Positions 55,926 to 64,000 of a stretch of 64,000 nucleotides of DNA are shown here, piece by piece. Under the pieces are notes generated by a model. The model made no database searches, was not told the origin of the DNA, and was given only the letters and a program-made list of their open reading frames with translations. The stretch comes from Paraburkholderia sp. PREW-6R. GTDB taxonomy: Bacteria > Pseudomonadota > Gammaproteobacteria > Burkholderiales > Burkholderiaceae. Each line of letters opens with the position of its first letter. Within the stretch, counting starts at the first letter, position 1. Position numbers and translations under genes: made by a program. The stretch lies in contig NZ_CP155074.1 of NCBI RefSeq assembly GCF_039621805.1, positions 992,001 through 1,056,000 on the forward strand, in the 5' to 3' direction.

Positions 55926-56723
55926 ATGAAACAGAACGGCATTCTCGGGCTCGTCTACAACGCGTTCTTCCTCACCTTCATCATCGCGCCGCTTGCCGTC
56001 GTGATGCTCGTGGCTTTCACGGACAAAGGCTATATCGCGATGCCTTTCGACGGCGCGTCGCTGCGCTGGTTTCGCGCGATTCTCGAAAACGGCGACATCG
56101 TCGCGGCGTTCTGGCTGTCGGTGCGGCTCGCGTTCGCGGCGGCCACCCTCGGTGTGATGCTCGCGGTCCCGGCCGCGCTCGCGATCGCGCGGTATCGCTT
56201 TCCGGGCCGCGCCGCGCTCACGAGCTTCTTTCTGTCGCCGATGATGATTCCCGCCGTCGTGCTCGGCATTGCCTTCCTGCGCTTTCTGTCGCTGCTGCAT
56301 CTGTCGGGCTCGTTCTGGTCGCTGGTGTGCGCGCACGTGATCATCGTGCTGCCCTACGCGTTGCGCCTTGCGCTGTCATCCGCGGTCGGGCTGGATCGCG
56401 ACGCCGAGCGCGCTGCGCTTTCCTGCGGCGCGAGCCGCTTCACCGCCTTTCGCCGCGTGGTGCTGCCGATGATCCGCACCGGCGTGGCGGGCGGCTGGGT
56501 GCTCTCGTTCATCCAGAGTTTCGATGAACTGACCATGACCATTTTCGTTGCGACGCCCGGCACCACCACGCTGCCCGTCGCCATGTACAACCAGATCGCG
56601 CAGACGATCGATCCGCTGGTCGCCTCGGTATCGGCGGTCCTGATCGTCGGCACTGTCCTCCTGATGATCGTGCTCGACCGCATGGTGGGACTGGATCGCA
56701 TTCTGATCGGAGAAGCCCGATGA
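55926..56723 (+). CDS. ABC transporter permease (PotC-like)
   Basis: 265 aa with about six membrane segments. The EAA loop is ERAALSCGASRFTAFRRVVLPMIRTG. GGACGGAGAGCGGAC precedes the ATG at 55926. Its TGA overlaps the ATG of the flavin oxidase gene (ATGA), which ties transport to oxidation in one operon. Confidence 0.92.
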   Translation: MKQNGILGLVYNAFFLTFIIAPLAVVMLVAFTDKGYIAMPFDGASLRWFRAILENGDIVAAFWLSVRLAFAAATLGVMLAVPAALAIARYRFPGRAALTSFFLSPMMIPAVVLGIAFLRFLSLLHLSGSFWSLVCAHVIIVLPYALRLALSSAVGLDRDAERAALSCGASRFTAFRRVVLPMIRTGVAGGWVLSFIQSFDELTMTIFVATPGTTTLPVAMYNQIAQTIDPLVASVSAVLIVGTVLLMIVLDRMVGLDRILIGEAR

Positions 56724-57856
56724 CCTCGATGAACGACACCCGTCCCGACGTGCTGGTGCTGGGCGGCGGCCTCGTGGGTTCCGCCGTCGCCTATGGCCTC
56801 GCCCGCGAAGGCGCGCACGTCACCGTGCTCGACGAGGACGACGGCGGCTTGCGCGCGTCGCGCGGCAACTTCGGCCTTGTCTGGATTCAGGGCAAGGGCT
56901 ATGGACTGTCGCCGTATGCGCGCTGGTCGCGCAGTTCGGCCGCACGCTGGCCGTTGCTGGCCGAAGCGTTGCTGAAGGAAACCGGCGTGGACGTCGCATT
57001 GCGCCAGCCAGGCGGCTTCCACTTCTGCTTTAACGACGACGAACTCGCCGAGCGCCATAAACGGCTATCGACGCTGCAAGCCGAACTGGGCGACTACCCG
57101 TACGAGATGCTCGACGCCGCCGACGTCCGCGCGCGCATTCCGCAGATCGGTCCGGCCGTGATCGGCGCGAGCTACACGCCGATGGACGGTCACGTGAACC
57201 CGCTCAAACTGCTGCGCGCATTGCACACCGCGATGCAGGCGCGCGGCGTGCGCCTCGTGTCCGGTGAGCGCGCGGAGCGCATCGTGCCGCAGCGCGGCGG
57301 CTTCGTCGTGCAGGGCAGGCGCGGCACCTATCGCGCGGCGCGCGTGGTGCTCGCCGCCGGCCTCGGCAACCGCACGCTCGCGCCATTCGTCGGGCTGAAT
57401 GCGCCGGTTGCGCCCAATCGCGGCCAGGTGCTGGTAAGCGAGCGCGTCGCACCCTTCCTCGAATATCCGACGCTCAATGTGCGTCAGACGGACGAAGGCA
57501 GCGTGCAGTTCGGCGACTCGATGGAAGAAGTCGGCTTCGACGATTTCACTACCACCCACGTGCTTGCCGACATCGCCCGGCGCGGCGTGCGCGCGTTTCC
57601 GCTGCTGCAGCACGTGCGGCTCGTGCGCATGTGGGCCGCGTTGCGCGTCTACAGTCCCGACGGCTTTCCGGTCTACGACCAGTCCGACGCGCATCCCGGC
57701 GCGTTCGTCGTCACCTGCCATAGCGGGGTGACGCTGGCGGCCGCGCACGCAATGCGCATTGCGCCGTGGATCATGGGCGCGCCGATCCCCAACGAACTGC
57801 CCACCTTCTCCGCACGTCGCTTCGACACCGCCCGTGAACTGATTCCCGCTCACTGA
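56720..57856 (+). CDS. FAD-dependent amine/amino-acid oxidoreductase (DAO family), copy 1
   Basis: 378 aa, D-amino-acid-oxidase fold. DVLVLGGGLVGSAVAYGLAREGA (about 10-32) binds FAD. Its downstream partners, a 2Fe-2S protein and an FAD/NAD protein, match the three-part HcnABC/opine or hydroxyproline dehydrogenase layout, in which this type is the substrate-oxidising subunit. It would oxidise a C-N bond of the imported compound and pass electrons on. The ATGA overlap with the permease shows tight coupling. Confidence 0.87.
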   Translation: MTSMNDTRPDVLVLGGGLVGSAVAYGLAREGAHVTVLDEDDGGLRASRGNFGLVWIQGKGYGLSPYARWSRSSAARWPLLAEALLKETGVDVALRQPGGFHFCFNDDELAERHKRLSTLQAELGDYPYEMLDAADVRARIPQIGPAVIGASYTPMDGHVNPLKLLRALHTAMQARGVRLVSGERAERIVPQRGGFVVQGRRGTYRAARVVLAAGLGNRTLAPFVGLNAPVAPNRGQVLVSERVAPFLEYPTLNVRQTDEGSVQFGDSMEEVGFDDFTTTHVLADIARRGVRAFPLLQHVRLVRMWAALRVYSPDGFPVYDQSDAHPGAFVVTCHSGVTLAAAHAMRIAPWIMGAPIPNELPTFSARRFDTARELIPAH

Positions 57857-57863
57857 AAACGAC

Positions 57864-58244
57864 ATGACTTCCCAATCGACCCTCTCCCTTTTCAGACCGC
57901 TGCCGGGCGCGCAAGACGCCGCTGCCGCGACCGTCGACATCTGGTTCAACGATCAGCCGCTCGCTGTCCCCGGCGGCCGCTCCGTCGCCGCGGCGCTGCT
58001 CGCGTCGGGCATAGCGCGCTTTCGTGCGACGCCTGTCTCAGGTGCGCCGCGCGCGCCGTTCTGCATGATGGGCGCGTGCTTCGACTGTCTCGTCGAGATA
58101 GACGGCGTGCCGAGCCGGCAGAGCTGCATGGTGGAAGTGAGGGCCGGCATGCGGATTCGCTCGCAGGAAGGCGCGCGTGACCTGCCGCCGTCCAGTGCGA
58201 AGCATCTCGCCGACGCACCGCTGGAGAACGCACATGGCCGCTGA
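57864..58244 (+). CDS. (2Fe-2S)-binding subunit of three-part dehydrogenase
   Basis: 126 aa. A plant-ferredoxin-like cluster site: Cys67, Cys72, Cys75 and Cys88 (FCMMGACFDC, then SC). This is HcnA-like, the small electron-transfer subunit of hydrogen cyanide synthase, opine oxidase and D-hydroxyproline dehydrogenase relatives. It starts 7 bp after copy 1 of the DAO gene and ends 11 bp inside the next gene. Confidence 0.87.
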   Translation: MTSQSTLSLFRPLPGAQDAAAATVDIWFNDQPLAVPGGRSVAAALLASGIARFRATPVSGAPRAPFCMMGACFDCLVEIDGVPSRQSCMVEVRAGMRIRSQEGARDLPPSSAKHLADAPLENAHGR

Positions 58245-59640
58245 TTTCATTTCCGAAACGGTCGATGTCGTCGTCGTGGGCGCGGGCCCTGCCGGCATGA
58301 GCGCAGCAACGCGCACCGCACGCGCGGGCCTGAAGACCGTGCTGATCGACGAACAGGACGCCGTGGGCGGCCAGATCTATCGCGGCATCGGCCGCGCCGA
58401 CGCGCGCCGCAAGGAGATTCTCGGCCCGGACTATGCGGCCGGCGCCGCGATCGCCGATGCGTTCGCCGCATCGGGCGCGCGCCACCTGAGCGGCGCGAGC
58501 GTCTGGCAGGTGACGCGCGAGCGCGGCGTCAACTATCTGAAGGACGGCAAGATCGGCAGCTTCGACGCGCAGCGCGTGATCCTCGCAAGCGGTGCGCTGG
58601 AGCGGCCCTTCCCGATTCCCGGCTGGACGCTGCCTGGCGTGCTGACCGCAGGCGCGGCGCAGATCCTGCTCAAAAGCGCCGGCGAAGTGCCCGCCGCGCC
58701 GCCCATACTCGCCGGTTGCGGACCGCTGCTCTATCTGTTGGGCTGGCAGTACGTGCGCGCCGGTGTGCCGATCCGCGCGCTGGTCGACACCACGCGTCAT
58801 GAAGACCGCTGGCGCGCCAAACGCCATATGCTCGCGGCGTTGCGCGCGTGGCCGTTCCTGAGCAAAGGCCTGCAACTGATCCGCACGCTGCGCGAAGCGG
58901 GCGTGCCGATGTTCGAGGCGGCCGACGACTTGCGCGTGGAGTCGCGCATCGGCACGGATCACGTGGAGCGCGCCGCCGCATTGCGCTTCACGACACAGGG
59001 CGCCGCGCATCGCATCGAGGCCGACGTGATCCTGCTGCATCAGGGCGTGGTGCCGAACACGCAATTCACGCAGGCGCTGCGGGCCACGCACCGCTGGGAC
59101 AACGGCCAGCTCTGCTTTACGCCGAAGGTCGACGGCTGGGGCGAACTCGACGTGCCGGGCATCTTCATCGCGGGCGACGGTGCGGGCATAGGCGGCGCGC
59201 AGGCGGCGGCCTTGCAGGGCATGCTGGCCGGCCTTGCGGCGGCCGCGCAACTCGGCGCGATGCCCGCCGCCGCGCGCGACGCCGAAGCAGCGCCTCACCG
59301 GCGCGCGCTCGCCGACGTGATGCGCATCCGGCCGTTTCTCGACAGTCTGTACCGTCCGCGCGACGTCAACCGCATTCCGCACGACGAAACCATCGTGTGC
59401 CGCTGCGAGGAGGTGACCGCGGGTGACTTGCGCAAGTTCGTCGCGCTCGGCTGCGTGGGACCGAACCAGGCCAAGTCATTCGGACGCTGCGGCATGGGGC
59501 CGTGTCAGGGTCGCATGTGCGGCCTCACGGTGACCGAGGTGATCGCCGATGCGCGCCGCGTGTCGCCCGCCGAAGTCGGCTACTACCGCATTCGTCCGCC
59601 GATCAAACCGCTCACGCTCGGAGAACTCGCCGGTGAATGA
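58234..59640 (+). CDS. FAD/NAD-type oxidoreductase with C-terminal BFD-like cluster domain
   Basis: 468 aa, HcnB/OoxA-like. VVVVGAGPAGMSAATRTARAG near 12-32 binds FAD; GDGAGIGGAQAAALQG is the second dinucleotide region. The C-terminal BFD-like domain has CRCEE (Cys389, Cys391) and RCGMGPCQGRMCG, so it carries a second 2Fe-2S site. It probably shuttles electrons between the DAO subunit and a quinone or other acceptor. The ATG at 58234 overlaps the 2Fe-2S gene; the stop overlaps the next gene. Confidence 0.88.
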   Translation: MAADFISETVDVVVVGAGPAGMSAATRTARAGLKTVLIDEQDAVGGQIYRGIGRADARRKEILGPDYAAGAAIADAFAASGARHLSGASVWQVTRERGVNYLKDGKIGSFDAQRVILASGALERPFPIPGWTLPGVLTAGAAQILLKSAGEVPAAPPILAGCGPLLYLLGWQYVRAGVPIRALVDTTRHEDRWRAKRHMLAALRAWPFLSKGLQLIRTLREAGVPMFEAADDLRVESRIGTDHVERAAALRFTTQGAAHRIEADVILLHQGVVPNTQFTQALRATHRWDNGQLCFTPKVDGWGELDVPGIFIAGDGAGIGGAQAAALQGMLAGLAAAAQLGAMPAAARDAEAAPHRRALADVMRIRPFLDSLYRPRDVNRIPHDETIVCRCEEVTAGDLRKFVALGCVGPNQAKSFGRCGMGPCQGRMCGLTVTEVIADARRVSPAEVGYYRIRPPIKPLTLGELAGE

Positions 59641-60805
59641 CACGACCGACACGCAGGAAGCCGACGTCCTCGTGATCGGCGGCGGCTTGCACGGCACGAG
59701 CAGCGCGTTTCATCTCGCGCGGCGCGGCGCGAAAGTCATCGTGCTCGAAGCGGACTACGTCGCGCGTCATTCGTCGGGCGTGAATGCGGGTGGCGTGCGC
59801 ACGCTCGGCCGTCCGTTACCCGAGATTCCGCTCGCGCTGATATCGCGTGAAATATGGCATCGCATGCGCGATCTGCTCGGCGACGACGGCGGCTTCGTTC
59901 CTTCCGGCCAGTTGAAGATCGCCGAGACGGACGACGAACTCGACGCTTGCCGGCAACGCGTGGCGCTGCTCGAATCGCACGGCTTCACGCACGAAAAGGT
60001 GATCGACCGCGAAGCCGTACTCGAACTCGAACCGGCGCTTGCACCGCACGTGACGGGCGGCATCTGGGTCGAGAGCGACGGCTTCGCGTTGCCCTATCGC
60101 ACGACCACCGCGTTCCGGCTCGCCGCGCAGCGGCACGGCGCGCTTTTTCTGGAGGGCACGCCCGTGCGCCACATCGAACAGCGCGGCACGCGCTGGTTCG
60201 CGGTGACGCCGCGCGGCACGTTCAGCGCGGAGAAGTTGCTCGTCACCGCGGGCGCATGGTCCGGTGAACTCGCGCAGCAAGTGAACGAAACGGTGCCGGT
60301 GCATCCCGAAGGACTCATGCTGATGGTCACGCACCGGGTCGCGCCTTTTTGCCGTGCGACGCTCGGCGCGACCGGCAGGCCGCTGTCGTTCAAACAGTTC
60401 GACAACGGCACGGTGGTGATTGGCGGCAAACTGATCGGCATGGCCGATCTCGCGAACCGCCACGGCGAAGTCGATTTCGTGCGCCTCGTGCGCAGCGCGC
60501 AGACCGTGACGGATCTGTTTCCTCACCTCAAGCATCTTGGCGTGAATCGCGCGTGGGCGGGTGTCGAAGCGTTCACCGAAGACGAACTCCCGGTGATTTC
60601 CGCGAGCCGCAAGGCGGCGAATCTGTACTACTCGTTTGGCTATTGCGGCAGCGGCTTTCAACTGGGGCCGGGCTGCGGCAAGCTCGTCTCTGAACTGATC
60701 CTCGACGGCGCGCCGTCCCTGTCGCTCGACGCGTTCGCCATCGACCGCTTCGTCCGCCACGCGCCGACACCGGCGGTCGCGGCTTCGCCACTCGTCGCGC
60801 ATTAA
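59633..60805 (+). CDS. FAD-dependent oxidoreductase (DAO family), copy 2
   Basis: 390 aa. DVLVIGGGLHGTSSAFHLARRGA (about 11-33) binds FAD and HSSGVNAGGVRTLGR is typical of SoxB/opine-oxidase-like DAO proteins. It is clearly different from copy 1. The start is a GTG at 59633 after GGAGAACTC, overlapping the previous stop by 8 bp. It may be a second substrate subunit for the same electron-transfer partners, or handle the second oxidation step. Confidence 0.86.
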   Translation: MNDTTDTQEADVLVIGGGLHGTSSAFHLARRGAKVIVLEADYVARHSSGVNAGGVRTLGRPLPEIPLALISREIWHRMRDLLGDDGGFVPSGQLKIAETDDELDACRQRVALLESHGFTHEKVIDREAVLELEPALAPHVTGGIWVESDGFALPYRTTTAFRLAAQRHGALFLEGTPVRHIEQRGTRWFAVTPRGTFSAEKLLVTAGAWSGELAQQVNETVPVHPEGLMLMVTHRVAPFCRATLGATGRPLSFKQFDNGTVVIGGKLIGMADLANRHGEVDFVRLVRSAQTVTDLFPHLKHLGVNRAWAGVEAFTEDELPVISASRKAANLYYSFGYCGSGFQLGPGCGKLVSELILDGAPSLSLDAFAIDRFVRHAPTPAVAASPLVAH

Positions 60806-60821
60806 TGCTTTCTGTTCTTTT

Positions 60822-60853
60822 CCGTTGCGCACCTGAACAGGCGTGCGCAACGG
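60822..60853 (+). terminator. Hairpin between DAO copy 2 and ridA-type gene
   Basis: CCGTTGCGCAC (60822-60832), a 10-base loop, GTGCGCAACGG (60843-60853): perfect 11-bp stem, followed by TTCTGTT. It probably ends or weakens the oxidase transcript before the RidA gene. Confidence 0.6.
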
Positions 60854-60884
60854 TTCTGTTCACGTTCACATGGAGAAAAATTCA

Positions 60885-61238
60885 ATGACCGATATCGTTC
60901 GTCTCGAAACCAGCCAGCGTATGAGCCGCGTCGTCAAGGCCGCCGGACTCGTGTTCATCGGCGGCCAGACTTCCGCGGACCACACGCCCGACGTCAGGAT
61001 TCAGACGGCGAAGGTACTGGAGAAAATCGACGGCTTCCTGGAGAAAGCCGGCATCGACAGAACGCGCCTCGTGTCGGCTCAGGTGTGGCTTGCCGACATT
61101 GGCCGCGACTTCGCCGGGATGAACGAGGTATGGGACGCCTGGGTTCCGGACGGCTGCGCACCGACGCGTGCGACCGTCGAGGCGAAACTGGCCGCGCCTG
61201 CACTGCTCGTCGAGATCGCCGTGGTAGCGCTTGGCTGA
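60885..61238 (+). CDS. RidA-family enamine/imine deaminase
   Basis: 117 aa. GLVFIGGQTSAD near residues 21-32, and the C-terminal APALLVEIAVVA are family marks; the second half keeps the CAPTRATVEAKLA pattern. The usual catalytic Arg lies in PTRATV. RidA proteins break down reactive enamines and imines made by amino-acid oxidases or PLP enzymes, which fits the oxidases upstream. GGAGAAAAATTCA precedes the ATG at 60885. A hairpin separates it from the oxidase genes. Confidence 0.9.
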   Translation: MTDIVRLETSQRMSRVVKAAGLVFIGGQTSADHTPDVRIQTAKVLEKIDGFLEKAGIDRTRLVSAQVWLADIGRDFAGMNEVWDAWVPDGCAPTRATVEAKLAAPALLVEIAVVALG

Positions 61239-61248
61239 GAACGCGTTG

Positions 61249-61274
61249 CCGGTCGCGCCACCTGGCGCGACCGG
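61249..61274. terminator. Hairpin after the RidA-family gene
   Basis: CCGGTCGCGCC, tetraloop ACCT, GGCGCGACCGG: 11-bp perfect stem followed by GTTAGTT. It lies between convergent genes and probably ends transcription, chiefly on the plus strand. Confidence 0.65.
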
Positions 61275-61339
61275 GTTAGTTCGTGTTGCGTCGCTCTTCA
61301 ACCGCGAGACCACCAGCCGTCCTGGATGGCTCATTCCCG

Positions 61340-63685
61340 TTACATGGAGGCCTGGGTCGCCTCGGACGGCGAAGCCATCAGCTTGTCCAGCGTAATGGGC
61401 AGATCGCGAATCCGCTTGCCCGTCGCGTTGAACACCGCGTTCGCGACCGCCGCCCCAACGCCCGTAATGCCGATCTCGCCGACGCCGCGGGCGCCCATCG
61501 GCGTGTGAGGATCGGCATCCGCGTTCCAGATGATGTCGATCTCGGGCACGTCGAGGTGAACAGGCACGTGGTAATCGGCGAGCGACGGGTTTATCACGCG
61601 GCCCGTTCTTTCGTCGAACTGGGTTTCTTCCATCAACGCCAGCCCGAGGCCCATCACGATACCGCCGCGAAACTGGCTGGCCGCCGTCTTGGCATTGATG
61701 ATCCGCCCGCAATCGAACGAGCCGAGAAAACGGCTCACGCGAATCTCGCCGGTCACGACATTGACCCGCACCTCGCAGAACAACGCGCTGTGGCTGTGCA
61801 TGGACCAGTGTTGCAACTCGACGGGCTTCGCGGCTTCGGCCTCGACCGTGACCTCGTTGCGCCCGGCGCGCTCGAGTATCGACGCGTAGCGCTCGAAGCG
61901 GCTCTCATCTTCGAGCGAGCACAGGCCGCCGTCGCGCGCACCCACTTCGTCTGCCGACAGGCCGGACAGAGGCGAATCGCTGCCGGCGAGCCGGAGCAAT
62001 TCCTTGACGAGTTCGTAGCTGGCCGCCATCACGGAAGCGCCGATTGCCGCAGTCTGTTGCGAGCCGCCCGCCAGCACCACGCCCGGCAATGACGAATCGC
62101 CATATCGGAACTCGACATCGTCCATGTTCAGGCCGAGCCGTTCGGCCGCCACCTGGGTCTGCGCGGTCGACGTACCCATGCCCATCTCGTGCGCGGCGAT
62201 CGAGACCGTTGCGCGCCCTTCCTGCGTCAACGTGATGCGCGCGGCGCCGCCCGGCATCCGGTAATAGGGATAGGTGCCGGTGGCACAGCCCATGCCGACG
62301 AGCCAGTCGCCATCGCGCTTCGTCCCGGGCTCGCCGCGCGCCGCCCAGCCGAATCGTTCACGACCGGCTTTCCACGCATCCACGATACCGCGTTGCGAAA
62401 ACGGCAGGCCGGTTGTCGGATCGTTTTCCGGCTCATTGCGGATGCGCAATTCAATCGGGTCCATGCGCATCGCGTGCGCCAGTTCGTCGAGACCGGACTC
62501 CAGCCCGAAGGTGCCGACGGCCTCGCCCGGCGCGCGCATGAAGGTGTTGGCCGTCATGTTCATTTTCACGGTCTCGACGTCGAGCAGGAAGCTTCGCGAA
62601 GCGTACGCGCTCTTCGCCGGCAGGATGAACGGCTCCGGCATGTTGTTGTGCGGCGTCATGGCAACCGTGCCGGTGTGGATCAGCGCGTCGAGCGTTCCGT
62701 CGTCCTGCGCGCCGAGCGCCACGCGCTGTTCAGTGAGCGTGCGTCCGCCGACGATGCGGAACACGCCTTCCCGCGACAGCGTGATCCGCACGGGACGCTG
62801 CGCGAGCCTCGCGGCCGCCGCGGCCAGCAACTGGTGCTGCCACACCGTCTTCGAACCGAAACCGCCTCCCACATACGGCGACGTGACGTGCACATTTTTC
62901 TCGTCGATGCCGAACACTTGCGCAATGGTCCATGCCTCGTGGGCCACCGCCTGCACGGTGTCATGAATGCGCAGATGATCTCCGTCCCACGCCAGCGTTG
63001 CCGCATGCAGTTCGATCGGATTGTGATTGTGGCGAGGCGTCGTGTAGCGCACGTCGATCTTGTACGGCGCGCGAGCGAGCATCGCTTCGGCGTCCTTGAT
63101 TTCGAGCTTGAGCGGCTCGCCCTGGAAAACACCCGTCTCCGAGCCGTTCGCCTTTGCGGCGGCCAGCGAGGTCACGCCGTCGCTCGCTGCTTCGTAGGTG
63201 ACGTGAATCAGCGACTGCGCATGATCGGCCTGCTCCTGCGTGTGCGCGAGCACCAGTGCGACCGGTTGGCCGTTCCAGTGAATCTGGTCGTCCTGCATGA
63301 TGGGCACGTCGTCGCCGCCGGCGGCCTTGGGCTGGCTCATGAACGGCGGCAACGGATTCAGCCGGGGCGCGTTCCGGTACGTCATCACCAGCACGACGCC
63401 TGGTGCGGCCTCGGCTGCGGCGGTATCGATCTCGACGATACGCCCGCGCGCAATGGACGAATATTTGAGCGCCGCGTAAGTCATGCCTTCGAGCGGAAAC
63501 TCCGCGGCGAAGGTCGCGCGGCCGGATACCTTCAGCGGCCCGTCGAGCCGGCTCACCGATGCGCCGATCAGGCCGTGCTCACGGCGAATCAGCGGGTCCG
63601 GTTTGCCGCCGGGGATAAAACTGTCAGGGGCGAGAGCAATCGCCTTATTGAGCACCGCCTGCACGGCGTCTTTGATGATGGACAT
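61340..63685 (-). CDS. Xanthine dehydrogenase-family molybdopterin-binding subunit
   Basis: 781 aa, large catalytic subunit of a molybdenum hydroxylase (PaoC/YagR type). YVGGGFGSKTVWQHQLLAAAAA is the cofactor-binding region, APGEAVGTFGLESGLDELA and EMGMGTSTAQTQVAAE follow, and the catalytic Glu lies in RGVGEIGITG. It oxidises aldehydes or N-heterocycles with water as oxygen source. It ends the minus-strand operon with the FAD subunit upstream (ATGA overlap); an iron-sulfur subunit is expected past the right edge. Confidence 0.92.
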   Translation of the reverse strand: MSIIKDAVQAVLNKAIALAPDSFIPGGKPDPLIRREHGLIGASVSRLDGPLKVSGRATFAAEFPLEGMTYAALKYSSIARGRIVEIDTAAAEAAPGVVLVMTYRNAPRLNPLPPFMSQPKAAGGDDVPIMQDDQIHWNGQPVALVLAHTQEQADHAQSLIHVTYEAASDGVTSLAAAKANGSETGVFQGEPLKLEIKDAEAMLARAPYKIDVRYTTPRHNHNPIELHAATLAWDGDHLRIHDTVQAVAHEAWTIAQVFGIDEKNVHVTSPYVGGGFGSKTVWQHQLLAAAAARLAQRPVRITLSREGVFRIVGGRTLTEQRVALGAQDDGTLDALIHTGTVAMTPHNNMPEPFILPAKSAYASRSFLLDVETVKMNMTANTFMRAPGEAVGTFGLESGLDELAHAMRMDPIELRIRNEPENDPTTGLPFSQRGIVDAWKAGRERFGWAARGEPGTKRDGDWLVGMGCATGTYPYYRMPGGAARITLTQEGRATVSIAAHEMGMGTSTAQTQVAAERLGLNMDDVEFRYGDSSLPGVVLAGGSQQTAAIGASVMAASYELVKELLRLAGSDSPLSGLSADEVGARDGGLCSLEDESRFERYASILERAGRNEVTVEAEAAKPVELQHWSMHSHSALFCEVRVNVVTGEIRVSRFLGSFDCGRIINAKTAASQFRGGIVMGLGLALMEETQFDERTGRVINPSLADYHVPVHLDVPEIDIIWNADADPHTPMGARGVGEIGITGVGAAVANAVFNATGKRIRDLPITLDKLMASPSEATQASM

Positions 63686-64000
63686 CAGCGGATCTCCTGA
63701 AGAGCCGTCAGTTTGACCAGCGTGTCGGTTATCACGCGCCGACCCAGTTCAATCTTGAAAGCGTTGTCGTGCAAACCACGAGCCGAATCCAGCTCCGCCG
63801 ACGCCGCCGCACGAAAAGCCGCCTCTGTCGCCGGAGCGCCTGCCAGCGCCGCCTCGGCCGCGCTGGCGCGCCACGGCTTGTGCGCGACACCGCCTAACGC
63901 GATCCGCACCTGCTTCACGACGCCGTCCTGCACTTCCAGCGTAGCGGCCACAGAAATGAGCGCAAAGGCATAGGAAGCGCGGTCGCGCACCTTGCGATAG
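63685..64000 (-). CDS. FAD-binding subunit of molybdenum hydroxylase (partial, C-terminal)
   Basis: The gene enters from the right edge; about 105 codons are visible. KVRDRASYAFALISVAATLE and RIALGGVAHKPWRA belong to the C-terminal domain of CoxM/PaoB-type FAD subunits, which take electrons from the iron-sulfur subunit. The TGA overlaps the ATG of the molybdopterin subunit gene (ATGA). Confidence 0.9.
   Translation of the reverse strand, partial: YRKVRDRASYAFALISVAATLEVQDGVVKQVRIALGGVAHKPWRASAAEAALAGAPATEAAFRAAASAELDSARGLHDNAFKIELGRRVITDTLVKLTALQEIR

Overview
The window is 64 kb of high-GC DNA, coding-dense on both strands, with the gene mix of a Burkholderiaceae accessory replicon (Paraburkholderia/Caballeronia/Burkholderia type). 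The signs are many LysR regulators, MFS permeases of the ACS and MHS families, MmgE/PrpD proteins, a polyamine-type ABC transporter, KatG, and strong GGAGAC-like ribosome sites. The genus is inferred from gene content only. I see no rRNA, tRNA or CRISPR array. Both ends cut a gene.

Layout. (1) 1-4657, minus strand: LysR regulator, SDR dehydrogenase, ACS-family permease and a split transketolase, a probable sugar or sugar-acid module. (2) 4658-5530: non-coding DNA with a 9-bp repeat and the wreck of a COG3618-type amidohydrolase. (3) 5542-16384: a divergent LysR and a seven-gene plus-strand cluster of three consecutive MmgE/PrpD proteins, two permeases, a TcuA-like flavoprotein and an ornithine-cyclodeaminase-family protein. 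It looks like polycarboxylate catabolism, and a perfect 12-bp inverted repeat lies in the divergent promoter region. (4) 16539-24213: a receiver-kinase fusion, a CqsS-like hybrid kinase with two receivers and an HPt domain, an acyl-ACP-reductase-like enzyme (AAR type) in operon with that kinase, and a Tat-lipoprotein with a glycosidase-like barrel. This is the best candidate for an undescribed system: a quorum-sensing-like phosphorelay paired with a possible aldehyde-type signal synthase. (5) 24314-36829: LysR, katG, NmrA-like reductase, solute-binding protein, threonine-dehydratase-like enzyme, tannase-family lipoprotein, transglutaminase-like protein, SDR and unrecognised proteins.

(6) 36853-43755: a FadR-type regulator, a divergent HpcH/HpaI aldolase, and a plus-strand operon of fumarylacetoacetase-fold hydrolase, permease, NHL-propeller protein and GMC oxidoreductase. 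Two copies of TCTGG-N5-CCAGA lie in front of the two divergent units. (7) 43862-49618: a patchy region with a methyltransferase, a truncated and frameshifted livK-type pseudogene that keeps its terminator, dinB, a consensus LexA box, an ISNCY-like remnant, a Phd-like antitoxin fragment and small hypothetical proteins. (8) 49795-61238: DUF917 and Asp/Glu-racemase pair, LysR, then an ABC importer, an HcnABC/opine-oxidase-like set (DAO, 2Fe-2S, FAD/NAD), a second DAO and RidA, which read as uptake and oxidation of an amino-acid- or opine-like compound. (9) 61340-64000, minus strand: molybdopterin and FAD subunits of a xanthine-dehydrogenase-family enzyme, running off the right edge.

All function calls come from reading motifs and recalling family patterns; no search was run.
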